A DNA stretch of 31,475 nucleotides from Tropicimonas sp047971885 (GTDB taxonomy: Bacteria; Pseudomonadota; Alphaproteobacteria; Rhodobacterales; Rhodobacteraceae): positions 1 to 31,475 of the forward strand of contig NZ_JBKEAE010000154.1 in assembly GCF_047971885.1 (NCBI RefSeq). Reading direction: 5' to 3'. Positions 22,744 to 31,364 of this stretch are shown here, one piece after another. A program made the translations under genes and the position numbers. Numbering within the stretch: position 1 is the stretch's first letter; every line of letters begins with the position of its first letter. A model generated the notes under the pieces. The model ran no database searches, had not been told where the DNA came from, and saw only the letters and a list, made by a program, of their open reading frames with translations.

Positions 22744-23859
22744 ATGTCGGCATATGGCGGATTTGGAGGTTTCGGGGGATTTGGCGGCTTCGGCGGCTTC
22801 GGAGGGTTTGGCGGCTTCGGCAATTTCACCGGGCTTGGCGGCTTTCTCGGCGCGGGGGATACCGGGTCCTATGATGCCTTCACGGTGGCAGGCCTGCTGA
22901 CCACATCCGAAGCGCTCGAACATCTCGCCGGATCGGGTCCGGCGCCGGTAAGCGCCGAGATCCCGGCGAACGATCCCGCCAACATGGCCCGCTGGGCGGT
23001 CTGGGTGCGCGGCTCGCTCTATGTGTCGGAGTTCCTCAGGGGGCTGGACTGGCAGGTCGGCAACGCCGCCGGTCAGGCGGGAGGGGATGTGAACATGGTG
23101 ACGCTGAAATTCGATGGCACTCCCATGTGCACGCTGCACCGCCCGGTGCCGCAAACCTTGCAGGACCAGTGCCGCCACGTGCGCAACTACGCCACCCTGC
23201 GCGAGGAACGCGGCGCCGAAATCGCCTCGCAGCTTGGCTTTCCGACCGCCTATTTTGCCATGCTTCTGGGCCTGCATGGCGGCCAGCATGCCCACACGTT
23301 CGAACTGATTACGGCAACGCAGGTCGCCGCCGCCCATGCGGCGATGGTAGTCAAGAATGCGCTGGCGGTACGCCGGCCCGACCAGATCGACGGGCGGGTC
23401 ATGCCGATGTTGCCCACCCCGGGGCACGGCAGCTTTCCCTCGGCGCACGCCACCGAAAGCTATGCCGTGGCAACTGTGCTGAGCAAGCTGGTCGAGGCAT
23501 GGGGATCGCTCGCCGATCACGATGCGCGCAACAGGATGCTGTTCGGGCTGGCCGAGCGGATCGCGGTGAACCGGACGGTTGCCGGCGTTCACTACCCGAT
23601 CGACAGCTGGGCCGGCGCGGCGCTCGGCTCTGCCGTCGGGCGCGCGGTTCTGGGGCGGTGCGGACGGAATGAGCCGATGATCGTGCCGAGCTATGCGCCG
23701 GTGGATTGCGACTTTTTCCAGTACGATTTTGCCGATCCCGCGCGTGCCGCTGCATGTGGGCTGACCCACGCGGCGGCGGGCGGCAGTGCCGGCCGCGGCG
23801 ATGGCTTCTCGTGGCTCTGGGCGCAGGCCGAGGCCGAGCGTCAGTGTGTCGTCTCGTAA
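22744..23859 (+). CDS. Soluble PAP2 / vanadium-dependent haloperoxidase-type protein with N-terminal GGF repeats
   Basis: 371 aa after a GGAAGAGAGGGTGG region. Residues 5-28 are seven GGF triplets plus GNF. The C-terminal half holds all three PAP2 superfamily motifs: K204-x6-R211-P212, P232-S233-A234-H235 (Ala where Gly is usual) and R277-x5-H283-x3-D287. These bind phosphate or vanadate. There is no signal peptide and no run of membrane helices, which fits a soluble vanadium haloperoxidase or acid phosphatase rather than a membrane lipid phosphatase. Substrate unknown. It is the middle gene of the cassette, 15 bp before the subtilase, so the two enzymes are probably made together. Confidence 0.85.
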   Translation: MSAYGGFGGFGGFGGFGGFGGFGGFGNFTGLGGFLGAGDTGSYDAFTVAGLLTTSEALEHLAGSGPAPVSAEIPANDPANMARWAVWVRGSLYVSEFLRGLDWQVGNAAGQAGGDVNMVTLKFDGTPMCTLHRPVPQTLQDQCRHVRNYATLREERGAEIASQLGFPTAYFAMLLGLHGGQHAHTFELITATQVAAAHAAMVVKNALAVRRPDQIDGRVMPMLPTPGHGSFPSAHATESYAVATVLSKLVEAWGSLADHDARNRMLFGLAERIAVNRTVAGVHYPIDSWAGAALGSAVGRAVLGRCGRNEPMIVPSYAPVDCDFFQYDFADPARAAACGLTHAAAGGSAGRGDGFSWLWAQAEAERQCVVS

Positions 23860-23874
23860 GCGGAGGATGCCGAC

Positions 23875-25965
23875 ATGACATCGACCGATGACGCCGCGGC
23901 GGAACTGGCGCGCTACACCGGGCCTTACGAGCGCTGGGTATTCACCAGACGCCTCGGCCGCCCGTTTGCCTTTCCGGCAATCGCCAAGGGGAATGCAGCC
24001 TATTTCAGCGCGATCGCCGAAGGCGAGATTGACCCCGCCGGCCTGAGCGCTGCCGCGCCGGCCGAGGTCCGGCTGCCGCCTCTGTGGAACCCCGACATCG
24101 CCCCGCTGGCGGCCGTTCCCTTTGCATTCCACCGCGCGGGCACCCGTCCGCCCGCGCTGCACGACGTTGATGAACTGGATGCCGAGGCGGCCGAGTTGCT
24201 GGCCTGTCTGCGATGCGGTGCGGGCGAGGGCACGCGGCCACCTCGGTACAGGCTGAATTTTCCCGTCGAGCGCGCCAGTTGGGCAACCGTGCACGACCCG
24301 GCGGCCGAACCCGAAGGCTGGATTGCGCCGGCGATCCGCCCGGCGGCGATCGTCGGTGTCATCGACGATGGCATCCCTTTTGCCCAGCGGGCGTTTCTCG
24401 GGCGGGACGGACGCAGCCGCATCAGCCATTGCTGGCTTCAGGCGGCGCGCGCGGCAAGCGGCCGGTCCGCCGTTCCCTTCGGGCGCGAGTTTGCCAACGG
24501 GCAGATCGACCGGCTTCGCGCGGGTTTTCCCGACGAGCGCCAACTCTACCGCGAAGCGGGCGCCATCGACGCGGATCTGCCCGAGCTTGGCCTTGCGCTC
24601 GCCGGCCGGGCAACGCACGGTGCGCATATCGCCGGTCTCTGCGCCGGAAACGATCCCCATGTCGGCGCAACGCCGATGGGGGATGATATCCAGATCGTCG
24701 CCGTTCAACTGCCCAATACCATTGCCTGGGATACTTCGGGTTTCGGCAAGGAAATGTACATGCTGAGCGCGCTGCATTACATTCTGGCCCGGGCCCGCCG
24801 GATTGCCGCGCAATATCCGGACGGACCCGCGGAACTGCCGCTTGTCGTCAACTTCAGCTATGGCTGGAGCGCGAACCGCCACGATGGCGGCGCAACGATG
24901 GAACGCGCTGTCGAACAGCTTCTGGCCCGGCGGCGGGCGATCCAGCCCGCGACCGCGCTGGTCATGCCGATGGGCAACAATTTCGAAAAGCGGATGCATG
25001 CCCGGATCGTCGGTGCGGATCTGCGCGGCGGAGAATACACGATCGACTGGCATCTTCCGCCCGACGATCACACCGCAAGCTATCTGGAAATCTGGTTCCC
25101 CGAGGGGATCGATCCGGCCGGGAACAGCGTCTCCATCCGGCCGCCCGAGGGGGTGGCGCTCGACTCTGGCGGACGGATCGCGCTCGATCCCCCGCCACCG
25201 CCGGACGATGGCGATCCACGCCGGTTTCGCGATCTCAGGGTGGAGGGAAAAATCGTCGGACAGCTTTCTGCCGATAAGCACATGAACGAGCGCTGGCGCG
25301 TCCTGCTGGCGCTGATCCCGACCAGCTACACCCGCAACCAGCCGCGCCGCGCGGCGGCGGGATCGTGGCGGATCACCATCCGCAGCGAGACGCTGGCGCA
25401 GGACGAGGCGATCAATATCTGGCTGCAGCGCGACGACGACCCCGGAGTTCTGCGCAGCGGCGGACGGCAAAGCCATCTGATCGATCCGAAGGCGCCTGCG
25501 CGCCCGGCCCTGTCGCCCGGTCAGTGCCGCCCCTGGCTGGATATCGTCCGCGGGTTTGGCACCTTCAACGGTATCGCCTCGTCCGCGGCGACCACCCGGG
25601 TCGGCGGATATGTCGGGACCGACCGGCGCCCGAGCCGCTACAGCGGCGCCGGCGGTCTGACGCGCACGGGAGGCAACGTGACGGCGTGGAGCGTTCCGCC
25701 GACCCTGTCCGCCCCCGCCGATCAGGGCATCTTCCGTCCCGGTCTGCCCTCGATCGGGGTGCTCAGCGGCAGCGGCGCACGCCTGCAGGGCACAAGCGCC
25801 GCCGCTGCGCTGGCCAGCCGCTGGATGGTGCTGAACCTGGCGTCGGGACGCCCGATGTACGATGGTCTCGAACCCGTGCCCGCCGCCGACTTCCCGCCGG
25901 CCGACCGCGCCCTCTGCGACGCGAAACGAACCGCGCGGCTGGGCGGCGGTCTGGTGCCATCGTAG
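23875..25965 (+). CDS. S8 (subtilisin-like) serine peptidase without signal peptide
   Basis: 696 aa; GGAGGATG ribosome site. The catalytic triad is readable: Asp164 in 'VGVIDDGI', His248 in 'THGAHIAGLCAG' and Ser641 in 'LQGTSAAAALAS'. The oxyanion Asn is about 368 in 'VMPMGNNF'. About 150 residues precede the domain and ~270 separate the Asn from the Ser; that insert contains a beta-rich stretch ('EIWFPEGIDPAGNSVSI'), a larger insertion than in plain subtilisins. No Sec signal, transmembrane segment or RTX end is seen, so it may act in the cytoplasm or leave by an unknown route. It is the last gene of the cassette. A plausible but unproven role is processing of a partner protein, perhaps the GGF-headed enzyme. 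Confidence 0.88.
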   Translation: MTSTDDAAAELARYTGPYERWVFTRRLGRPFAFPAIAKGNAAYFSAIAEGEIDPAGLSAAAPAEVRLPPLWNPDIAPLAAVPFAFHRAGTRPPALHDVDELDAEAAELLACLRCGAGEGTRPPRYRLNFPVERASWATVHDPAAEPEGWIAPAIRPAAIVGVIDDGIPFAQRAFLGRDGRSRISHCWLQAARAASGRSAVPFGREFANGQIDRLRAGFPDERQLYREAGAIDADLPELGLALAGRATHGAHIAGLCAGNDPHVGATPMGDDIQIVAVQLPNTIAWDTSGFGKEMYMLSALHYILARARRIAAQYPDGPAELPLVVNFSYGWSANRHDGGATMERAVEQLLARRRAIQPATALVMPMGNNFEKRMHARIVGADLRGGEYTIDWHLPPDDHTASYLEIWFPEGIDPAGNSVSIRPPEGVALDSGGRIALDPPPPPDDGDPRRFRDLRVEGKIVGQLSADKHMNERWRVLLALIPTSYTRNQPRRAAAGSWRITIRSETLAQDEAINIWLQRDDDPGVLRSGGRQSHLIDPKAPARPALSPGQCRPWLDIVRGFGTFNGIASSAATTRVGGYVGTDRRPSRYSGAGGLTRTGGNVTAWSVPPTLSAPADQGIFRPGLPSIGVLSGSGARLQGTSAAAALASRWMVLNLASGRPMYDGLEPVPAADFPPADRALCDAKRTARLGGGLVPS

Positions 25966-26701
25966 CGATCGCCGCACCCTGACCAACGGCTCCCCGGGAT
26001 GTGACCACATGATTGCCGGCGAGATTGGAAAAGGGGTATCACCACCGGGGCCTCCGAGTGGCGAAAATGCCGACGCCGCCGGTTCCGTCGAATCTCGGCG
26101 GGGAAAATGATTGACGAGAGGTAACGATCCGGAAAAGGCTGTTCAGCCGGTGTGCCTGTTTTTGGGTGGAGATGCGTATTCGACGAAGATATCCGCAATT
26201 ATCAGATGGGAACCCGGAAACTATAACCGGATTGATGTGGTGATCGGATCCGTTCCCGGAAACTGTTTGTCGGTTATTGGGCAATACCGGGTGACGTGAT
26301 CGCCCTGTCAAGCGCGGAATACCCGACCCCCGACGGCACCGCTTTTTAACAGGTGTTGCAGCCCCGCACTTCACAGCCGGTGCAGATTGTAGTTAATGGA
26401 CTGTTAATTATGCATGCGCGGTACGGGATTTCTGGGTGCCGGCAGCGTGGTGTTTCTTGTGAGTGCGGGACAATGACTGAATTGCGTTTTCTGGTCGACT
26501 GTCTCCCGGATCTGGAAAAGGCGGGAGATGTCCAATTCGTCGGGCCAATAGTCCGGCGCCCGAAATGCGCGCCGTCTCGAACGCATTCACCGGCAGCAGA
26601 GGCGTTGCAGGTGAGCGCGCCGCAGCAATGCGAAATTTCGTATCCCGGCAGGCTCGCCAATCGCGACCGCCCGGATGCCAGTCAACAAGTGAGGTATTGA
26701 G
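25966..26701. other. Long region between subtilase and autotransporter genes
   Basis: These 736 bp contain no gene I can support. Small frames exist (26111-26299 from TTG; 26353-26700, ending 1 nt before the autotransporter ATG) but lack ribosome sites and family resemblance. The 10-mer cccggaaact occurs twice, near 26213 and 26262. An AT-rich patch at ~26380-26415 (tgtagttaatggactgttaattatgc, two pieces) may hold the autotransporter promoter, leaving a ~300-nt leader. Confidence 0.45.
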
Positions 26702-29700
26702 ATGAGCAGAACAGCCTCCGCATCCGGAAGCAGACAATTCCATGAAAATAAGCGCAAGAGCGGATTGATGCGGGCGCTCGCCAGTTCGACCTCGCTGGCC
26801 GGTGCCGCGATCGTTCCGGTTGCGCTGGCCGGCGCGGTTGTTGGGTTCAGCGCACAGCACGCCTGGGCAGCCTGTACGTTCGCCGGAGGCGTCTTCACCT
26901 GCACCGGCGTTACCGCGACCGCGCAATCGGTCAATAACGTGACCCTGACCACCGTCACCATCGATCCCACCTTCAACAACCCGGCGGCGGTTACCGGCAA
27001 TGCGTTGCAGATCACCAGCCCCGCTGCCAGTTCAAACAATGTCACGGTAACGCAGAGCGGTGCCGGACATATCCGGGGCACATCGACTGGGGTGGTGCTG
27101 AACAACAATGGCTCCGGCATCATGCACGTCGATCTGACCGGCCAGGTGACCGGAGATGGCTCCTATGGGATTCTGGCAAATGCGGGTGCGGCATCCACGG
27201 GGATGGATATCGCGGTAAACGAGGTCCACGGCGGCTTTGTCGGCCTGCAGGTAAATCAGGGCGGCAAGGGTGCGATCAATGTCATATCGACGGGGGATGT
27301 CACCGGTGGCTGGGGTGGCATCGACGTTCAGGGAAACAACACCGCCGCGACGGATATCACCGTATCCGCCAACAATGTCTCGTCCTTTCAGTACGGCATT
27401 CAGGTGTTCAACAAGGGTAGCGGACAAACGCTGGTCGAAACCTCCGGCACCGTGACAACCTCCAACACCGGGATCAGTGCCGGCGCCAGCGGCGGGGGCG
27501 ACGTGACGGTACGGGCATCGGGGACGGTCACGGGCGGCGGAACGGCCTCGGGCATCGGCGCGTTGATCAGCAGCGCCACCGCAACAGGGGACGTGACGGT
27601 CGAGGCCGTGGATGTTACCGGCGGAAACGAGGGGATCTGGGCTGTCAACCGCGGCACCGGCGCAACCCGGGTGACCGCGACCGGCACCGTCACCTCTACG
27701 GCAACCAGCGCCGGCGGGACCGCCTATGGTATTTTCGCCACGGGCAAGGGGACGGATGTCGAGGTCAGCGCCAACGAGGTTTCGGCGCAGGAAAACGGCA
27801 TTGTCGTGTCCAACACGGGAAGCGGGGTGACCTCGGTCATCGCGACCGGGTCGGTCGAGGCGGTGAATCACGCCGGCATTCTGGTGACGGCGATCAACGA
27901 CGACGGTTCGCCGGGAACGGATCTGACGGTTCAGGCCGTCGATGTTACGGCAGGGGGCAGCGGCATATCCGTCTTCAACGACGGAACCGGCGTGACCAGC
28001 ATCGCCGCCACCGGCACGGTTACCGGTGAAACGGGCAGCGGCATTCGGGCCCTCGCCATGGGGACGGATCTGACGATCGCGACCACCCGGGTGTCGGGCG
28101 AGGAATATGGCATCTACGCCGAAAGCAGCGGCACCGGCGTGACCGAAATCTCGGCGAGCGACACTGTCACCGGTGAAAACCAGAGCGGCATCTATGCATC
28201 CGCCACCGGGACCGACCTGACGATCGGGGCCATCGAGGTCAGCGGCGGCCAGTTCGGCATCTATGCCGAGAACAACGGCACCGGCGCGACCGAAGTCGTT
28301 GCGACGGGTCCGGTCGACGGCGATGCGCAGGACGGTATCCGCGCGGTCGGGTTCGGCACCGACGTATCGATCGAGGCGGTCGATGTTTCGGGCGGCCAGT
28401 TCGGCATCTACGCCGAGAACAACGGCAGCGGTGCAACAAGCGTCGTCGCCGGCGATGCGGTCACCGGCGCCGCGATGGATGGTATCTTTGCCTATAACAT
28501 CGGAACGGATCTGACGGTCGATGCGGCCGCAGTTTCGGGTGAACGGAACGGTATCTACGCCGAGAACAGAGGCACCGGCGCGACGAAAGTCACCTCAAGC
28601 GGTGTGGTCGCAGGCGCGACGCAGGACGGCATTCATGCGTATGGTGCCGGAACGGATTTGGATGTGGTCGCCGGGAACGATGTCTCGGGCGCCACCAACG
28701 GCATCCGGGCGCTCAACGAAGGAGCCGGGTCGACCTCGGTGACCACCAGCAGCGTGGTGAGCGGTGGCGACAGCGGCATCACGCTTTTTGCCGATAACGG
28801 TCCGTTCGCGGTGCGGGTGCAGGGCGGTTCGGTGGCGGCCACCGGCGCGGTGAGCGAAGCCTATGCGGCGGCGATCCACACCTCCGGCGCGGCCGGCGGG
28901 ACGATTGACATCGCCGCGGGCACAGTGGTGGACGGCGCGGCCGGTGGCATCGCGATCCGCGACGGCGACGGCAGTGCCGGCGGCACCGATGCGGTGGATG
29001 CGACCGACACAACCGCCGGCGACGTTGTGGTGACAACGGCCGGCACGGTGACCGGCGCGGCGATCCTCGGGCTTGGCGACGACACGTTCAACCTGGCCGG
29101 CGGCAGCTACACCGGGACGATCCATGGCGACGACACGGCTGCCACGGATGCGGACGGCGACGATATGTTCAACTGGACCTCCGGCACGCTGGACGGCGGG
29201 TTCGCCGGCGGTAACGGTTCGGATGTGGCGGCGGTTTCCTCCGGCAGCTACGATGGCCAGCAGGTTCTCGACGGGGGCGACGATACCGGCACCGCCGATG
29301 GCTGGACCGATACCGTCACCTTCAGCGGGCTGACCTTCACCGCCCCGGGAGCGAATATCGTCAACTGGGAGAATATCGTTCTCGACGGTGGTTCGATGAC
29401 GATCAGCGACGGCCAGATCGCAACCGGCATGGAGCCGGGCACCGGCCTGACCGTTACAGGCGGCGGCACGCTTGACGGCGGCTCGAACCTGAACCTGCTC
29501 GGCAATCTCATCATTGCCTCGGGTAGTGCGTTCAACGCGACAGGCGGCGGCAGTGGCCTCTACGCGATTGCCGGCAGCCTGACCAACAACGGCGTGGTGA
29601 CCACGCAGGATGGCAGCGCGGGCGATGTCGTCACCGTTGCCGGCGATCTTGCCGGTGCCGGCCGTTTCCTGGTGGATGTCGATCTGGCGACGCTGACCGC

Positions 29701-30940
29701 CGACAAGCTGGTCATCGGCGGCTCGGTCACCGGCGGCCCGAACCTGCTGGGTGTTTCCGCCTACGGCAACCCCGCCGGCGAAACCGGCACCGGGGCGGGC
29801 GCGGGCATCGCGGTTGTCGACGTTTCGGCGACAGGCGGCACCAGAGCGGGTGACTTCACGCTGGAAGACGGGCCGATCTATGCCGGGGCCTATACCTACA
29901 ACCTCAATCTGGAAAACGACGGCATCTGGTACCTGCAGACGGATTTTTCGGACGATCTGCCAAGTTATGAGGCCTATAGCGCGCAGCTTCTGGGCCTTGT
30001 GACGGTGCCGACGATGCAGCAGCGTGTCGGCAACCGCTGGAACGGCAGGGAATGGGTCGATTCCGGCGCGCGCGGCGCGGTCTGGCAGATCCGGGCCGAG
30101 GATACCGAGGTCTGGGCACGTTTCGTCGGCGAATACTGGCATGTCGAGCCGACTTCCTCGACCTCGGGCTGGCAGGGTTACGATCAGACCCAATGGCACC
30201 TTCAGGGCGGCGTCGACGCGCTGGTACGGGACTGGGACGACGGGTCGAACCTCTATCTCGGGCTGACGGGGCATTACGGCGAGGCTTCCGCTTCGGTAGA
30301 CAGCCGGTTCGGCGACAGTTCGATGGACACTTCCGGCTACGGGATCGGTGCGACGGCAACCTGGCTCGGTGGTAGCGGCGCCTATCTCGACCTGCAAGCC
30401 GCGGCAACGTGGTTCGACAGCAACCTGTCGTCGGATACGTCGGGCAAGCTGGTCAACGGAAACGACGGGTTCGGCTATATCCTGTCGGCCGAGGTCGGCA
30501 AATCCTTCGATGCGCGCAACGACTGGATCGTGACGCCTCAGGCGCAACTCCACTACGCGACGGCTGACTTCGACACCTTCACCGATCCCTACGGGGCGCG
30601 GGTTTCGGTCGACGATGCCGAAAGCCTGCAACTGCGGCTCGGAGTTGCCGCAGCCAGGGAAATGCGCTGGACGGATCGCGGAATGGACCAGCTTTCCTAC
30701 CTCTACGGGATCGCCAACGTGATCCACGAGTTCGAGACCGAAAACAGCCTGATGGTGTCGGAGACATCGCTTGTCACCGAATCGGCGGACTGGTCGGCCG
30801 AACTGGGGCTCGGCGTCACGCGCAACTTCGACAACAACCGCTATTCAGTCTACGGCGAAGCCAGCGGCTCGTCGCCGTTCGAGAACTTCGGCGAGAGCTA
30901 CGGTTTCAGCGGTACCTTCGGGTTGCGGGTGAATTTCTGA
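26702..30940 (+). CDS. Autotransporter (type Va secretion) with long repeat passenger
   Basis: 1412 aa; GAGG lies 9-12 nt before the ATG. The ~56-residue N-terminus is an extended signal peptide ending near 'QHAWA|A'. The passenger (~57-1060) is Gly/Thr/Val-rich. From ~160 to ~700 it is made of ~49-residue repeats with 'TDLTVxAxxVSGGxxGIYAENxGTGAT' (quoted as a pattern), giving a beta-helix fold. A pertactin-like junction ('VVDVSATGG', 'GDFTLEDG', 'AYTYNLNLENDGIWYL') leads to a ~290-residue outer-membrane barrel ending '...GLRVNF' with the terminal Phe for Bam insertion. No protease motif is seen, so an adhesin or aggregation role is most likely. It appears monocistronic and ends at a strong hairpin. 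Confidence 0.92.
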   Translation: MSRTASASGSRQFHENKRKSGLMRALASSTSLAGAAIVPVALAGAVVGFSAQHAWAACTFAGGVFTCTGVTATAQSVNNVTLTTVTIDPTFNNPAAVTGNALQITSPAASSNNVTVTQSGAGHIRGTSTGVVLNNNGSGIMHVDLTGQVTGDGSYGILANAGAASTGMDIAVNEVHGGFVGLQVNQGGKGAINVISTGDVTGGWGGIDVQGNNTAATDITVSANNVSSFQYGIQVFNKGSGQTLVETSGTVTTSNTGISAGASGGGDVTVRASGTVTGGGTASGIGALISSATATGDVTVEAVDVTGGNEGIWAVNRGTGATRVTATGTVTSTATSAGGTAYGIFATGKGTDVEVSANEVSAQENGIVVSNTGSGVTSVIATGSVEAVNHAGILVTAINDDGSPGTDLTVQAVDVTAGGSGISVFNDGTGVTSIAATGTVTGETGSGIRALAMGTDLTIATTRVSGEEYGIYAESSGTGVTEISASDTVTGENQSGIYASATGTDLTIGAIEVSGGQFGIYAENNGTGATEVVATGPVDGDAQDGIRAVGFGTDVSIEAVDVSGGQFGIYAENNGSGATSVVAGDAVTGAAMDGIFAYNIGTDLTVDAAAVSGERNGIYAENRGTGATKVTSSGVVAGATQDGIHAYGAGTDLDVVAGNDVSGATNGIRALNEGAGSTSVTTSSVVSGGDSGITLFADNGPFAVRVQGGSVAATGAVSEAYAAAIHTSGAAGGTIDIAAGTVVDGAAGGIAIRDGDGSAGGTDAVDATDTTAGDVVVTTAGTVTGAAILGLGDDTFNLAGGSYTGTIHGDDTAATDADGDDMFNWTSGTLDGGFAGGNGSDVAAVSSGSYDGQQVLDGGDDTGTADGWTDTVTFSGLTFTAPGANIVNWENIVLDGGSMTISDGQIATGMEPGTGLTVTGGGTLDGGSNLNLLGNLIIASGSAFNATGGGSGLYAIAGSLTNNGVVTTQDGSAGDVVTVAGDLAGAGRFLVDVDLATLTADKLVIGGSVTGGPNLLGVSAYGNPAGETGTGAGAGIAVVDVSATGGTRAGDFTLEDGPIYAGAYTYNLNLENDGIWYLQTDFSDDLPSYEAYSAQLLGLVTVPTMQQRVGNRWNGREWVDSGARGAVWQIRAEDTEVWARFVGEYWHVEPTSSTSGWQGYDQTQWHLQGGVDALVRDWDDGSNLYLGLTGHYGEASASVDSRFGDSSMDTSGYGIGATATWLGGSGAYLDLQAAATWFDSNLSSDTSGKLVNGNDGFGYILSAEVGKSFDARNDWIVTPQAQLHYATADFDTFTDPYGARVSVDDAESLQLRLGVAAAREMRWTDRGMDQLSYLYGIANVIHEFETENSLMVSETSLVTESADWSAELGLGVTRNFDNNRYSVYGEASGSSPFENFGESYGFSGTFGLRVNF
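27180..28790 (+). repeat. In-frame ~147-bp tandem repeats in the autotransporter passenger
   Basis: About ten or more units of ~49 codons. The best pair begins ggcggccagttcggcatcta at 28391 and, with one synonymous change, at 28244, exactly 147 bp apart. Outer units are more diverged and some are lengthened. Such arrays can expand or contract by recombination, altering passenger length between strains. Confidence 0.8.
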
Positions 30941-30945
30941 CACGG

Positions 30946-30996
30946 CCGGCCGGCGACAGGGTTTCCTGCCGCCGGCCGGGTCACGATACGGTGACC
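30946..30996 (+). terminator. Double hairpin terminator after the autotransporter gene
   Basis: ccggccggcgacagg (30946-30960) pairs with cctgccgccggccgg (30965-30979), 15 bp with one mismatch around a gttt loop, 5 bp after the stop. A second small hairpin, ggtcac/gtgacc (30979-30984 and 30991-30996), follows. Together they make a convincing transcription stop even without a strong T-run. Confidence 0.75.
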
Positions 30997-31153
30997 GTGA
31001 AGAATGACCCGGGTTTGCGTTCGAAAGCAGGCTTGAGCCCAAAGCGGACTAAAGCATCCCGGGATTAATACCAACAGGCTCGAGCGCTGACTCGCTCGGG
31101 ATTTCCATCGGCGCAAAAATCTGAATCGCTGCCCTCGAAGGACGGAGGCATTG
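30997..31153. other. Intergenic stretch leading into IS debris
   Basis: No gene seen. A short inverted repeat cgagcg/cgctcg (31081-31086 and 31092-31097) lies ~60 bp before the IS630-type start. The segment from about 31063 on may be the outer end of the IS630-type element, but I cannot define its terminal repeat. Confidence 0.35.
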
Positions 31154-31242
31154 ATGGCAGTTGAAATCACGCGCAGGGACATGTCGGCAGGCGAGTTGCG
31201 GGCTGCGGCGACACGAACGAAGGATGCGACGGCGGCGCGGAT
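31154..31242 (+). mobile_element. IS630-family transposase, N-terminal fragment
   Basis: GGAGG precedes the ATG at 31154. The first ~29 codons read MAVEITRRDMSAGELRAAAT then RTKDATAAR, a close match to the start of IS630-family transposases common in alphaproteobacteria. The resemblance stops at about 31240, where an IS256-like sequence begins in another frame. The helix-turn-helix and DDE parts are missing, so the element is dead. Confidence 0.65.
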
Positions 31243-31245
31243 CGG

Positions 31246-31361
31246 ATCAATTTCACGCCGAGTATTCTGCCACGCTACTTGCGCAAGACGAAATCGGTGG
31301 AGGAACTGCTGCCCTGGCTTTATCTCAAGGGCGTGTCGACAGGCTATTTTCAGGAGGCCCT
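31246..31361 (+). mobile_element. IS256-family transposase fragment
   Basis: In the frame starting at 31246 the sequence reads INFTPSILPRYLRKTK, then 'SVEELLPWLYLKG' and 'VSTGYFQEALR'. This is a highly conserved stretch of IS256 (Mutator-like) transposases ahead of the catalytic core. It is cut off on both sides, by IS630-type sequence on the left and SMP-30-like sequence on the right. It is a ~39-codon remnant without activity. Confidence 0.7.
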
Positions 31362-31364
31362 GCG

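Noticed and set aside
22687..26010. Minus-strand frame of ~1107 codons across the PAP2 and subtilase genes
   Set aside because: Low-complexity antisense reading of two genes with complete catalytic motifs and ribosome sites.
26353..26700. 115-codon frame ending next to the autotransporter start
   Set aside because: Atypical composition and no ribosome site; kept only as a possible upstream reading frame in the leader.
27180..28790. Regular repeats suggesting a CRISPR array
   Set aside because: Units are ~147 bp, in frame, diverged and coding; there are no short identical repeats with unique spacers and no cas genes.
28595..30727. Minus-strand frame of ~710 codons across the autotransporter
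   Set aside because: Mirror of the repeat passenger and barrel; no domain, no ribosome site.
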